Shown in pieces: positions 7,114 to 14,759 of a stretch of DNA of 21,703 nt (positions are counted from its first letter, which is position 1; every line of letters begins with the position of its first letter). A program made the translations under genes and the position numbers. The notes under the pieces were generated by a model. The model saw only the letters and a program-made list of their open reading frames with translations, had not been told where the DNA came from and did no database searches. The stretch comes from an uncultured archaeon. GTDB taxonomy: Archaea > Nanobdellota > Nanobdellia > Woesearchaeales > ARS49. The stretch is taken from contig CABMGU010000062.1 in the NCBI GenBank assembly GCA_902385765.1, forward strand, positions 1 through 21,703, written 5' to 3'.

Positions 7114-7317
7114 ATGAAAATCGAATACGACAAGGAAGTGGATGCAGCATATTTGTACTTGGAATACCCGATAAAAGACGGAGAAGCCAAGAAAACAATC
7201 ACAGTAAAAGAAGACATCAACATAGACTTCGATGACAAAGGCAAACTGCTCGGCGTTGAAGTATTAAACGCGAGCAAACACCTGAACAAGAAAGCAATAT
7301 TTGGAACATCACATTAA
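7114..7317 (+). CDS. DUF2283 family protein, putative antitoxin partner
   Basis: 67 aa. YDKEVDAAYLYLEYPIKDGE, then INIDFDDKGKLLGVEVLNAS, is the standard DUF2283 signature (YD-x-x-x-DAxY, DxDxxGxLLGxEVL). It starts three bases after the DUF4258 stop, the usual order for this two-gene unit, and is presumed to neutralise the DUF4258 protein. It appears full length. Its 3' end overlaps the convergent gene at 7309 by nine bases. Confidence 0.8.
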   Translation: MKIEYDKEVDAAYLYLEYPIKDGEAKKTITVKEDINIDFDDKGKLLGVEVLNASKHLNKKAIFGTSH

Positions 7318-7833
7318 ACGGCTGGACTGATAATAACAATTAACAGCAACACCATAAATTTTCTCCCTATCTTCACGGGACAACTTAAGACTTTCCAGCA
7401 AAGGCTCAAGCGTCTTATGCAAAACAGCCCTGAACTCCGAAATAAAAGGCTCCGAACACATCTCATCCAAACAAGGCAGCATATGCCCTGCAGAGGAACC
7501 AAACAAAGCCCTGGATTCACGCTTCAAAAGCCTCACCAAACCAGAAACATCAGCATCAGACATTTCGGCTCTTTCCAAAAACTGCGGTTTTGAAAGATAT
7601 TTCTTCTGATCATCACGAATAGCAACAAGACCCTCAGGACACAAGATAAAATTATAACAACCACCTGCCTCAGGAGCCAAATTAATTCTCACAGAACCAT
7701 CAGAACCGCCTTCCACAAGAACAAGATAATGACTATCATTAACATCAAGCCCGCCCCTAAACACCAAGACAGGAAGTTTTGACGTACCATCATAGTTCAA
7801 CGCCTCAAACTTCCCCTGCTTCCTAACCACCAT
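7309..7833 (-). CDS. Hypothetical protein
   Basis: 174 aa with no recognised family. The N-terminal half is strand-rich (LPVLVFRGGLDV, HYLVLVEGGSDGSVRINLAP) and the C-terminal half helical (FRAVLHKTLEPLLESLKLS). Four Cys are scattered (GGCYNFILC, PCLDEMC) plus one near the end, with no clear CxxC zinc pattern. No signal peptide or membrane segment. The ATG lies exactly 30 bases from the TATA box at 7863, which supports this start and a leaderless transcript. It is convergent with the DUF2283 gene. Confidence 0.6.
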   Translation of the reverse strand: MVVRKQGKFEALNYDGTSKLPVLVFRGGLDVNDSHYLVLVEGGSDGSVRINLAPEAGGCYNFILCPEGLVAIRDDQKKYLSKPQFLERAEMSDADVSGLVRLLKRESRALFGSSAGHMLPCLDEMCSEPFISEFRAVLHKTLEPLLESLKLSREDREKIYGVAVNCYYQSSRLM

Positions 7834-7855
7834 AGGCGAACGTCAAAATAAACAG

Positions 7856-7863
7856 TATATAAA
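7856..7863 (-). promoter_or_regulatory. TATA box of the gene starting at 7833
   Basis: TTTATATA on the minus strand begins exactly 30 bases before the ATG. The region is shared with the divergent promoter of the small membrane protein gene at 7923. Confidence 0.6.
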
Positions 7864-7881
7864 GATTACCCACCAAAACAC

Positions 7882-7918
7882 TTATAAAATAAAACAGTTT
7901 AACACGAAAAAGAGGTGA
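7882..7918 (+). promoter_or_regulatory. Promoter and Shine-Dalgarno of the small membrane protein gene
   Basis: TTATAAAA (7882-7889) predicts a start of transcription near 7911. The short leader carries GAGGTGA (7912-7918), five bases or so before the ATG at 7923. This is the clearest leadered transcript in the window and shows that the host uses canonical Shine-Dalgarno pairing. Confidence 0.65.
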
Positions 7919-7922
7919 TGAT

Positions 7923-8138
7923 ATGAAGAAGATTCTAATGGCGGGATTACTTGCAGTTGGAAGCGCACTCGCACAGACAGGAGACTACGGAAGAGCAATA
8001 GGCACAGAAATGATGCAGAAAGCACCGATGTACGGCGGATTTTCCAAAATACTGATGTGCGTATTACTCGTTGGAGTAACAATCGCAGTCTGGCTGTACG
8101 CTTACAAACTGTTCAAAGAAATCAGAAAGATGAAATAA
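7923..8138 (+). CDS. Small protein with signal peptide and one membrane segment
   Basis: 71 aa. Residues 1-18 (MKKILMAGLLAVGSALA) form a signal peptide with a likely cut after ALA. A soluble segment (QTGDYGRAIGTEMMQKAPM) is followed by a hydrophobic helix (about 42-62, ILMCVLLVGVTIAVWLYAY) and a basic tail KLFKEIRKMK on the cytoplasmic side. It could be a small pilin-like or membrane-stress protein; no family recognised. It has a strong SD and is followed by a T-rich terminator, so it is probably a well-expressed single-gene unit. Confidence 0.65.
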   Translation: MKKILMAGLLAVGSALAQTGDYGRAIGTEMMQKAPMYGGFSKILMCVLLVGVTIAVWLYAYKLFKEIRKMK

Positions 8139-8156
8139 ATTTTTTATTTCTTTTTC
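8139..8156 (+). terminator. T-rich archaeal-type terminator
   Basis: Directly after the TAA of the small membrane protein gene comes a run of T tracts (TTTTTTATTTC, then TTTTTC). Archaeal RNA polymerase terminates at such tracts without a hairpin. The hairpin repeat begins immediately after. Confidence 0.5.
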
Positions 8157-8225
8157 TGCATAACGAACGATTAGACACTCCTCACTCCTGCACGCCGAAC
8201 GTCCGTTCAGGCGTGCGAGTTCGTC
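8157..8225 (+). repeat. Intergenic hairpin repeat, second full copy
   Basis: 69 bases with the same left end (TGCATAACGAAC) and right end (GAGTTCGTC) as the copy at 5158. The hairpin at 8190-8216 pairs GCACGCC-GAACG with CGTTC-A-GGCGTGC across a two-base loop. The stem bases differ from the first copy (GAACG/CGTTC instead of GAAG/CTTC) but keep pairing. Confidence 0.75.
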
Positions 8226-8265
8226 GAATAATCCGGACAAACCACTAATTTTCAACATCATAACT

Positions 8266-8273
8266 TTTATAAA
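8266..8273 (+). promoter_or_regulatory. TATA box of the YkgJ-like gene
   Basis: TTTATAAA starts exactly 30 bases before the ATG at 8296, predicting a leaderless transcript. GGACAAACCACT (8235-8246), related to the CACTGGACA-type boxes, lies upstream. Confidence 0.65.
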
Positions 8274-8295
8274 ACCCCAGAACTGGCTGATTAAA

Positions 8296-8619
8296 ATGAA
8301 ATGCTCCCAATGCAGTGCTTGCTGCAAGCTCTTCATGATAAACCTGACTGAAAAGGAATACCGCTCAAAAAAATACCAGACTGTCTTTGAAAAATTCGGC
8401 TTTATAGAAGATTTCAAAGAAGCTGAACGCAACGGCGCAAACATCCTGGCAATGAACGAAGATGAAAGCTGCATTTATCTCAAAAACAACAAATGCACCA
8501 TACACAAGCGAAGACCAACAGCCTGCCGGAAGTTCTTTTGCGACTCAAAAAATCCGCAATTCAAAAACATGATAGAAAAGATTACAAGACACGTCAAGAA
8601 TCAAAATTCCCAACCTTAA
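8296..8619 (+). CDS. YkgJ-family Cys-cluster protein
   Basis: 107 aa. MKCSQCSACCK gives the C-x2-C-x2-CC pattern at the N-terminus, and CIYLKNNKCTIHKRRPTACR plus FFC gives the second cluster. This is the signature of the YkgJ (UPF0153) family, thought to bind zinc or iron-sulfur; the family's biological role is unknown. It is somewhat shorter than many members. Start supported by the TATA box 30 bases upstream. Its 3' end overlaps the convergent zinc protein gene by 26 bases. Confidence 0.8.
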   Translation: MKCSQCSACCKLFMINLTEKEYRSKKYQTVFEKFGFIEDFKEAERNGANILAMNEDESCIYLKNNKCTIHKRRPTACRKFFCDSKNPQFKNMIEKITRHVKNQNSQP

Positions 8620-8998
8620 AAGTGCAGCATCCCTTTTCCTCAATCAAATTGCCATCCAAAAATTCCCCATACTCATTAATCAAGGATAAACAGCCAGTAC
8701 AACGCCTGAAATCAGTGCCAATCTCCACCTCAAAATGCTTTTCATCAATCTTCCTCAATTTGCTGGGCACTGAAGCCCTGTCTTTAAAATAATTGTAAAT
8801 GGTCTCAACAAAACGGTTATCAGTTAAAGCTTCTGAAAGCGTCAAATGAAGCAAACACTTCTTAGGAGCGGTAAAACTAACTAATTCCCTCCGAACTTTC
8901 AGACAACGCTGACACCTCATCCTCTCCTCATTCTCACTCCTGGCTTTAGCCATAAAAGCAGGAAGCTTCAAACTGCCATCAGGATTAAACTCAACCAT
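8594..8998 (-). CDS. DPANN-type conserved zinc protein
   Basis: 134 aa starting MVEFNPDGSLKLP, an opening I recall from a conserved DPANN protein family of unknown function. Cysteines form likely metal sites: CQRC near 29-32 and CTGC near 101-104, then EEKGCCTF near the end. The middle has helices (LHLTLSEAL, FVETIYNYFKDRA) and the conserved-looking segment FEVEIGTDFRRC. No catalytic motif is visible; nucleic-acid binding is a reasonable guess only. A TATA box lies about 30 bases upstream, so the transcript is probably leaderless even though GGAGG directly precedes the ATG. Confidence 0.65.
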   Translation of the reverse strand: MVEFNPDGSLKLPAFMAKARSENEERMRCQRCLKVRRELVSFTAPKKCLLHLTLSEALTDNRFVETIYNYFKDRASVPSKLRKIDEKHFEVEIGTDFRRCTGCLSLINEYGEFLDGNLIEEKGCCTFKVGNFDS

Positions 8999-9021
8999 AC
9001 CTCCAAAAGGTTTTGCAACAG

Positions 9022-9029
9022 TTTATAAT
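9022..9029 (-). promoter_or_regulatory. TATA box of the zinc protein gene at 8998
   Basis: ATTATAAA on the minus strand lies 30-31 bases before the ATG at 8998. TTCCGGAA palindromes at 9038 and 9060 lie just upstream, 22 bases apart, in position for control of this gene. Confidence 0.5.
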
Positions 9030-9037
9030 ATTTTATA

Positions 9038-9143
9038 TTCCGGAAATAAACACTGGACATTCCGGAAACTTTACGGAAATTTATCGACGATAAAAATCAG
9101 AGGCAGTGGACACTGGACAGGCACCTGCACAGCCTATTAAAAT
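9038..9143 (+). promoter_or_regulatory. Divergent control region with CACTGGACA boxes and palindromes
   Basis: Contains TTCCGGAA at 9038-9045 and 9060-9067, CACTGGACA at 9051-9059 and 9111-9119, and the imperfect inverted repeat CCGGAAACTTTACGG at 9062-9076. The first box and the inverted repeat are two bases apart, exactly as at 5242-5268. TATTAAAAT (9135-9143) is the TATA box for the plus-strand gene, starting 30 bases before its ATG at 9165. The region probably serves the genes on both sides. Confidence 0.6.
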
Positions 9144-9164
9144 ACTCTATGGCAATAGAGTATT

Positions 9165-9278
9165 ATGAAAATCATTGGATTAGGGCCCTTAACAGACAGG
9201 AAATGCAAGGCATGTGGAGATATACTTTATCTTAATGATGACATATTATGTTGTCTTTGTTCAAGCGGATACTATTGA
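9165..9278 (+). CDS. 37-aa zinc-ribbon miniprotein
   Basis: The frame reads MKIIGLGPLTDRKCKACGD and ends DDILCCLCSSGYY. CKAC and CCLC, 15 residues apart, form a minimal four-Cys zinc ribbon. The start is supported by a TATA box 30 bases upstream and by the CACTGGACA promoter shared with the Bro-N and TcmP genes. It overlaps the 3' end of hsdR by 18 bases, tail to tail. A DNA- or protein-binding accessory role in the island is an inference; no family was recognised. Confidence 0.55.
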   Translation: MKIIGLGPLTDRKCKACGDILYLNDDILCCLCSSGYY

Positions 9279-12200
9279 ACCATTTGCTACATCATCGCAT
9301 AACAGTTTTGCCTGTTCCAGAACCAGTTCGGTGGCCTTCGCCTGCTTGTCAGGCGGATAGCCATACTTCCTCAATATTCTCTTAACCGCTACTCGCATTT
9401 TGGCTTGAATACTTTCCTTTACAGCCCAATCAATAGCAGTATTCTTTTTAATAGTAATAACTAATTCACGCGCAATTGCTTGTAAGGTTTCATCACCCAA
9501 TACTTTCACTGCACTATCATTTACTTCAAGAGCATCATAAAATGCCAATTCGTCCTCTTTTAAGTCCAGACGCTCTCCACGCTTATACTCTTCCTTCATC
9601 CTTTTAGCCAAATCAATAAGTTCGGTAATTACCTGTGCAGTTTCAATGCTTCTATTCTGATACTGCTTAATGACCTGTTCGAGCATCTCAGCAAAACTTC
9701 GAGCTTGAACAATATTCTTTTTTGAACGTGTTCTAATTTCGTCATTAAGCAATTTTTTCAATAGTTCCAAAGCCACGTTCTTTTGTTTCATACCCTTTAA
9801 TTCGGCCAAGAATTCTTCTGAAAGAATCGAAATATCGGGTTTTTTCAAACCTGCAGCAGCAAAAATGTCAACAACCTTATCAGAAACAACTGCCTTCGAA
9901 ATCAATTGTTTAATAGCGGAATCAAGCTCTTCCTCGGTCTTTTGAGACTCCGTAGTCTTCGCAAGAGTCGATTTAATTGCTTGGAAAAATCCAACCTCAT
10001 CCCTAATCTTCAAAGCCTCTTCATCAGGAACAGATAATGCGAAAGATTTTAGCAATTCAGACGAATATTTCAAATATCGCTCTTTACCATCTCTTTGTTT
10101 CAAGATATGATTCATCGCTTCAACAACAAAACTCATCTTTTCTTTTTGCGGAATAGTGAAGAATTTTGAATAATTGAAACCATGGAACAATCCCTTAACA
10201 ATCTCATATTTCTCTAACATAATTGCAACTGCGTCAGCCTGATAGGATATCGGTTGTCCTTTACCACCACTTTCAGCATAAACTGCAATTGCTCTTTTGA
10301 GTTCATCCGCAATACCCAAATAATCTACAACTAAACCACCAGTTTTATCCTTGAAAACACGATTAACTCTTGCAATAGCCTGCATTAAGCCATGATCCCG
10401 CATTGGCTTATCGACATACATAGTATGCAAATTAGGAACATCAAAACCAGTCAACCACATATCCCTAACAATAGCTAATTTAAGTGGGTCATTAGGCTCT
10501 TTCATACGGTCGCCGAGTTCTCTTCGCTTTGGCTTATTCCTAATGTGTTCCTGCCACTCCTTAGTATCACTGGCAGAACCAGTCATAATAACTTTCAGGA
10601 AGCCCTTAGCATCATCTTTATTATGCCATTGAGGCCTTAACTTGATTATCTGATTATAAAGATCAACACAGATACGTCTGCTCATACAAACAATCATTCC
10701 CTTGCCGTCCAGAATGCTCAATCTTGACTCAAAATGATTCACAATATCCTCCGCAATCTGTTTGATACGCTTCTCACTACCAACAACTGCCTCAAGCCTT
10801 GCCCACTTACTTTTCAAAGCCTCTCTTCTTGATTGCTCTTCGTTTTCAGTTATTTCCTCAAATTGAGGGTCTAATTTCGGCTTTTCATCTGTTTTAAGCT
10901 CAAGTTTGGCAAGCCTACTTTCATAATAAATCCTAACAGTTGCACCATCATTAACAGCCTGAAGAACATCATAAACGTCAACATAATTTCCAAATACAGC
11001 ACGCGTATTTTTATCAGTTTTTTCAATAGGAGTCCCAGTAAAACCAATAAAAGAAGCATTAGGCAAAGCATCACGCATGTGCTTTGCAAAACCATCAATA
11101 AAATCATACTGACTCCTATGAGCTTCATCAGCAATAACAACAATATTTTTTCTATCAGATAACAAAGGATGCACTGCGCCTTTTTCTTCAGGCAAGAATT
11201 TCTGTATTGTTGTAAAAACAATACCTCCTGAAGCAACTTTCAACATTTTCTTCAAATCAGCCCTAGTATCAGCATGAACCGGAGTCTGCCTCAGCAATTC
11301 AACTGATTTACCAAAAGTACCAAATAATTGGTCATCCAAATCATTCCTATCATTAAGAACAACAATCGTCGGATTATCTAATGTTAAGACTAGCTTGCCG
11401 GTATAGAACACCATTGTAAGACTCTTACCAGAGCCTTGAGTATGCCAAACAACACCACCACGCTTATCGCCTTTAATAGCACGTTTTGTTGATTCGATAG
11501 CCTTATTGACAGCATGATACTGATGATAACCCGCAAGTTTCTTCAGCGTAACTTTATCTTTCTCAAAAGTAATAAAGTGCCTAACTAAATCTAGGAACGT
11601 GACTTTATTGAACATACCTTTCAATAAAGTCTCTAAATGAAACTCAGCAACAGTTTTCCCATCAACAAGCTTCCAAGATTGAAACCATTCCTTTGTCGAG
11701 GTTATCGTTCCTGCCCGAGCGTTTAAACCATCACTTGCAACTAACAGTTCATTAAATCTAAACAACGAAGGAATCTGATCCTTATAAGTTTCAAATTGGG
11801 CGAAAGCACTTTCCCAAGTCGCTTTTTCATCAGCAGGATTCTTTAACTCAATAACTGCCAAAGGCAAACCGTTCACGAACAAGACAATATCCGGTCTTCT
11901 GTTATTTCTGTCTTCAATAACAGTAAACTGGTTAACGGCTAGAAATTCGTTATTTTCGGGCTTGTTAAAATCAAAAAGCCAGACTTTATCACCCTTAATC
12001 CTGCCATGCTGCCTATACTCAACATCAACACCATCAACAAGCAATCGATGGAAACGTTCATTATTAACAATTAGCTTCGGACTCTCAGATCTTAGAACTT
12101 TTTTGATAGCTTCAGCCTTGGCTTCCTCTGGAAGCTTGGAATTAAGCTTGTTAATAGCAGACCGTAAACGCTCAACCAGAACAACATCAGAATAAAGCTG

Positions 12201-12323
12201 TCGTTCAGGACTCTCACCATCAGGAGCAATATGAGGACCATGAACTATCTTATAACCTAACTCAGACAAAATATCCAACGCGTTCTGTTCAACGTCCGAT
12301 TCAGTGATGTGAATCATTTTCAT
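9261..12323 (-). CDS. hsdR: Type I restriction enzyme, motor/nuclease subunit HsdR
   Basis: 1020 aa, full length for the family. The N-terminal nuclease domain has the PD-(D/E)xK motif (RPDIVLFV with D145; VIELK with E159 and K161). Two RecA-like translocase domains follow: Walker A QGSGKS 296-301, DEAH 399-402, FTGTP 428-432, and motif VI QAIARVNRVFKDK. The C-terminal part (about 680-1015) is helical, as in HindI-type R subunits (DUF3387-like), and contacts the methylase core. All catalytic residues are present, so restriction should work. It is the last gene of the hsd operon; its start overlaps the end of orf142 by 23 bases. An ATG two codons further in (12317) is an alternative start. Confidence 0.95.
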   Translation of the reverse strand: MKMIHITESDVEQNALDILSELGYKIVHGPHIAPDGESPERQLYSDVVLVERLRSAINKLNSKLPEEAKAEAIKKVLRSESPKLIVNNERFHRLLVDGVDVEYRQHGRIKGDKVWLFDFNKPENNEFLAVNQFTVIEDRNNRRPDIVLFVNGLPLAVIELKNPADEKATWESAFAQFETYKDQIPSLFRFNELLVASDGLNARAGTITSTKEWFQSWKLVDGKTVAEFHLETLLKGMFNKVTFLDLVRHFITFEKDKVTLKKLAGYHQYHAVNKAIESTKRAIKGDKRGGVVWHTQGSGKSLTMVFYTGKLVLTLDNPTIVVLNDRNDLDDQLFGTFGKSVELLRQTPVHADTRADLKKMLKVASGGIVFTTIQKFLPEEKGAVHPLLSDRKNIVVIADEAHRSQYDFIDGFAKHMRDALPNASFIGFTGTPIEKTDKNTRAVFGNYVDVYDVLQAVNDGATVRIYYESRLAKLELKTDEKPKLDPQFEEITENEEQSRREALKSKWARLEAVVGSEKRIKQIAEDIVNHFESRLSILDGKGMIVCMSRRICVDLYNQIIKLRPQWHNKDDAKGFLKVIMTGSASDTKEWQEHIRNKPKRRELGDRMKEPNDPLKLAIVRDMWLTGFDVPNLHTMYVDKPMRDHGLMQAIARVNRVFKDKTGGLVVDYLGIADELKRAIAVYAESGGKGQPISYQADAVAIMLEKYEIVKGLFHGFNYSKFFTIPQKEKMSFVVEAMNHILKQRDGKERYLKYSSELLKSFALSVPDEEALKIRDEVGFFQAIKSTLAKTTESQKTEEELDSAIKQLISKAVVSDKVVDIFAAAGLKKPDISILSEEFLAELKGMKQKNVALELLKKLLNDEIRTRSKKNIVQARSFAEMLEQVIKQYQNRSIETAQVITELIDLAKRMKEEYKRGERLDLKEDELAFYDALEVNDSAVKVLGDETLQAIARELVITIKKNTAIDWAVKESIQAKMRVAVKRILRKYGYPPDKQAKATELVLEQAKLLCDDVANGSIVSA

Positions 12324-12729
12324 TATTTTTGTGTGGTGGATTGTTTTTTATAAATTCTTGCCATTCTTCCTCAGATTTAAACCAGTGTTTATCTAATTTA
12401 TTATTACTGGGAATCATTAAAACCTTTTTTTCATATAAAAAGAAGTTCCAATGATTCCAGTTAACTGGAAACCCTTTTGGACGGTCTTTTTCATCAGTTC
12501 TCAACATACAAATTCCCGCTATTTTACCATCTTTTGTTGGTGCTGAACAATAACTCCCTGCAACTAAAAAGGTTTTAGGTGGAGCAGATAATCCGACCTT
12601 TTCTAAAAACGCGGCGTCTTTGAAAGTTCTATTCCAATCTTCATCATTGAAAATAGATTTTATTTCATCATAGGCAAAAGATTCACATTTTGTTATTTTT
12701 CCATTAATATTAATGTGTTCGGTTTCCAT
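12301..12729 (-). CDS. Unknown protein encoded between hsdS and hsdR
   Basis: 142 aa starting METEHININGK, directly after the hsdS stop (TAAAATG). A TTG at 12741 would extend it by four residues but overlaps hsdS, so ATG is preferred. It has no membrane segment. The protein is rich in aromatic residues (WNHWNFFLYEKK, DKHWFKSEEEWQEFI) and has a Lys/Asn/His-rich tail. No family recognised. It is coupled to both neighbours, which implies expression with the restriction system; it may be an accessory or control protein. Confidence 0.6.
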   Translation of the reverse strand: METEHININGKITKCESFAYDEIKSIFNDEDWNRTFKDAAFLEKVGLSAPPKTFLVAGSYCSAPTKDGKIAGICMLRTDEKDRPKGFPVNWNHWNFFLYEKKVLMIPSNNKLDKHWFKSEEEWQEFIKNNPPHKNNENDSHH

Positions 12730-12730
12730 T

Positions 12731-14071
12731 TTAAATCTCAATAGGAATTCTTATTTGTCCTGACATTAATCTTGGCAAGAGTGAATTGCGGATTTGAGAT
12801 AGTGCTTCATTCTCAATTTGGCCCATACAAATCTTATTGAATATTTTATCCATAACTCCGGTATAATTTTTTAATAAATCAATATCGGGAATAACTATCT
12901 GCACCTTTTTAATTAAATCCGGTGAGATATTTGCTTGTCCACCCGAACTAGTTGCATGAGTAATGAAATAATATTGATAATCTTCACCAGAAAGTAATTG
13001 GCTAACATAATATTTTAATTGAAGAATGCCCTGTTTAATATCAATTATACTGACTCTTTGATTTAATAAGTAATCTCCCGCTCTTGTGAACAGAGCAACT
13101 TTTCCAACCCAGGTATCGGGAGAACCATCAATCCTATTTCCAGACATAGTTATTAATAAATCTCCCAGTTCAATTATATGCATTTTATATTTTTCATAAA
13201 CCGCTTGTGAAACATAACTTAAATTATCTAATAGAATTTGTCCTGCTTTAACATTTTTTATTTTTATTACGGGTATTCCCTTATTGGTAAAGTCACTCCC
13301 TTTAAAGGCAAATCCATTTTTAATAGTTATAAAATCCCCTAATTTTCCAACCCTCCACCCCTTCGGCATCTTTCCTAGTTCAGAATCCACCAGTTCTCCG
13401 CCGCTTGACTTGTACGGTTTGCCTTGCTCGTTAGGAAATTCAAAATCAACAAACCAATGCTTGAAGATGGCTTGGCCGATTGCTTCAAGGGTTTTGTTCA
13501 TCTGCTGGTTAAGCTCGATTTTGGAATCGAGGTTGAATAATATTTGAACTATTTTTTTCTGTTCATCTATTATGGGTAATAGTATCAACATATTTTCAAA
13601 TTTACTTTTAGAAATGTTATTGTATACCGAACCACCCCCACCTAAACTTCCTAAGTAAAAAGTGTTTGCTTTAAAATAATAATAAGCCCATAAAGGCAAT
13701 ATTTTATTTTTATTACCGATTAATGAATTTATTTGTTGATTAGTAAATGATTCTCTTTTTGTAATTCCCACTTTACCTATCGTAGCTAAACAAGAGACCA
13801 TTACTGAGTCTTTAGGAAGTTTTAATTTGCCCATATACTCCATTCCTCTCTTAGAAAGTGATGTTTCAGTATTTTCAATATATACCGATTTGTCCATATC
13901 AGGTATTTTGATGAATGGGTATTCAGTTCCAAAATATTCTTTTATTTTTGTAGGAGGAGTTTTACCAGTTATGACTATGCCAATATCTTTTATAGCTACG
14001 AGTTCCCAATCTTCAGGAATCATTCCTATTTCAGTTTTTTTGAATTTAATACTCTTCTTCATCTCGTTCAA
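12731..14071 (-). CDS. hsdS: Type I restriction-modification specificity subunit HsdS
   Basis: 446 aa with two target-recognition domains. TRD1 spans about 15-175 (opens KKTEIGMIPEDWELVAIKDI) and TRD2 about 238-410 (opens ELGKMPKGWRVGKLGD). A central conserved helical spacer, about 176-230 (NLDSKIELNQQMNKTLEAI), and a C-terminal helix (about 415-446, IRNSLLPRLMSGQIRI) hold the M subunits. The protein is full length and should direct methylation of a two-part sequence that cannot be read from the protein. TRD1 coding DNA is much more A/T-rich than the central spacer, a sign of domain swapping. The start overlaps the end of orf237 by 26 bases; an ATG at 14062 is an alternative. Confidence 0.93.
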   Translation of the reverse strand: MNEMKKSIKFKKTEIGMIPEDWELVAIKDIGIVITGKTPPTKIKEYFGTEYPFIKIPDMDKSVYIENTETSLSKRGMEYMGKLKLPKDSVMVSCLATIGKVGITKRESFTNQQINSLIGNKNKILPLWAYYYFKANTFYLGSLGGGGSVYNNISKSKFENMLILLPIIDEQKKIVQILFNLDSKIELNQQMNKTLEAIGQAIFKHWFVDFEFPNEQGKPYKSSGGELVDSELGKMPKGWRVGKLGDFITIKNGFAFKGSDFTNKGIPVIKIKNVKAGQILLDNLSYVSQAVYEKYKMHIIELGDLLITMSGNRIDGSPDTWVGKVALFTRAGDYLLNQRVSIIDIKQGILQLKYYVSQLLSGEDYQYYFITHATSSGGQANISPDLIKKVQIVIPDIDLLKNYTGVMDKIFNKICMGQIENEALSQIRNSLLPRLMSGQIRIPIEI

Positions 14072-14759
14072 TTTTCCTAATTATTTTAATGTTTACTTTA
14101 TTTTTGATCATATTTTCTCTGTTATTCCAAAAATCATATTTTAACTTGAGAAGATAATTATAATCGCTCATTTTTATTCGTGATTGAATAAAATCCAACT
14201 TATTAAGCTGCTTAACAAGAGCATAACAATATAGATTTAATTCCCTGGTCCAATCAATAATATTTTTTTTAGCATTGATGCAGTTTCTATAATTATTAAT
14301 TAATTCTGCAACTTTTCTGAATCTATTCGCATAATAAAGTATATTTTTATTAAGATGTTTTCCTGAATTTAAATAATTCTCTAAACATGAAAAAAAGTAT
14401 GTATTCTGCACAACATCCCAATCAAATTTTGAATTTAAATCTTCCTCCCTCACTTTAGTTAAAACAACTAATTGTTCTGCATCATTATATTTTTTCAGAA
14501 TATGTTTGTCTTTTTCCTTACTTGCATCAACATTTTCTCCAGTATTTCTAACATTCTCATCTGATTCAGCCAGAACTGCATAAATCAAATTTACTTCTTT
14601 ATTCAGAATTCGTTCGGAATAGTCAGAAAATTCCCGGCGATATATAACCCGGGCAATTATTGCCGCCAGAATCGTTGTCAAAAAAGCACCCAGAATTGTT
14701 AAAAATAGGTCTAGTGCAAATGAATTATTAATTAAGCCCGTAATAAAAATACAGTTCAT
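14046..14759 (-). CDS. Membrane-anchored coiled protein inside the hsd operon
   Basis: 237 aa. One N-terminal membrane helix (about 17-41, LFLTILGAFLTTILAAIIARV), then a long charged helical cytoplasmic region (EFSDYSERILNKEVNLIYAV onward) ending KIERDEEEY. No enzymatic motif seen and no family recognised. The ATG overlaps the stop of the hsdS remnant (ATGA), and the 3' end overlaps the intact hsdS. It is very A/T-rich and appears to have been inserted together with, or by recombination at, the hsdS 5' end. A membrane sensor or effector linked to the restriction system is possible but unproven. Confidence 0.65.
   Translation of the reverse strand: MNCIFITGLINNSFALDLFLTILGAFLTTILAAIIARVIYRREFSDYSERILNKEVNLIYAVLAESDENVRNTGENVDASKEKDKHILKKYNDAEQLVVLTKVREEDLNSKFDWDVVQNTYFFSCLENYLNSGKHLNKNILYYANRFRKVAELINNYRNCINAKKNIIDWTRELNLYCYALVKQLNKLDFIQSRIKMSDYNYLLKLKYDFWNNRENMIKNKVNIKIIRKIERDEEEY

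Noticed and set aside
5158..8225. The hairpin repeats as integron attC sites
   Set aside because: The spacing and folding look cassette-like, but the ends (TGCATAACGAAC and GAGTTCGTC) do not fit the RYYYAAC/GTTRRRY consensus, genes on both strands lie between copies, and no integrase is visible.
8999..9005. GGAGG as the Shine-Dalgarno of the zinc protein at 8998
   Set aside because: It nearly touches the ATG, too close for use, and a TATA box 30 bases away suggests a leaderless transcript.
9149..9235. 28-codon frame MAIEYYENHW... in front of hsdR
   Set aside because: It is out of frame with the four-Cys miniprotein and its ATG lies only 14 bases from the TATA box; no family features.
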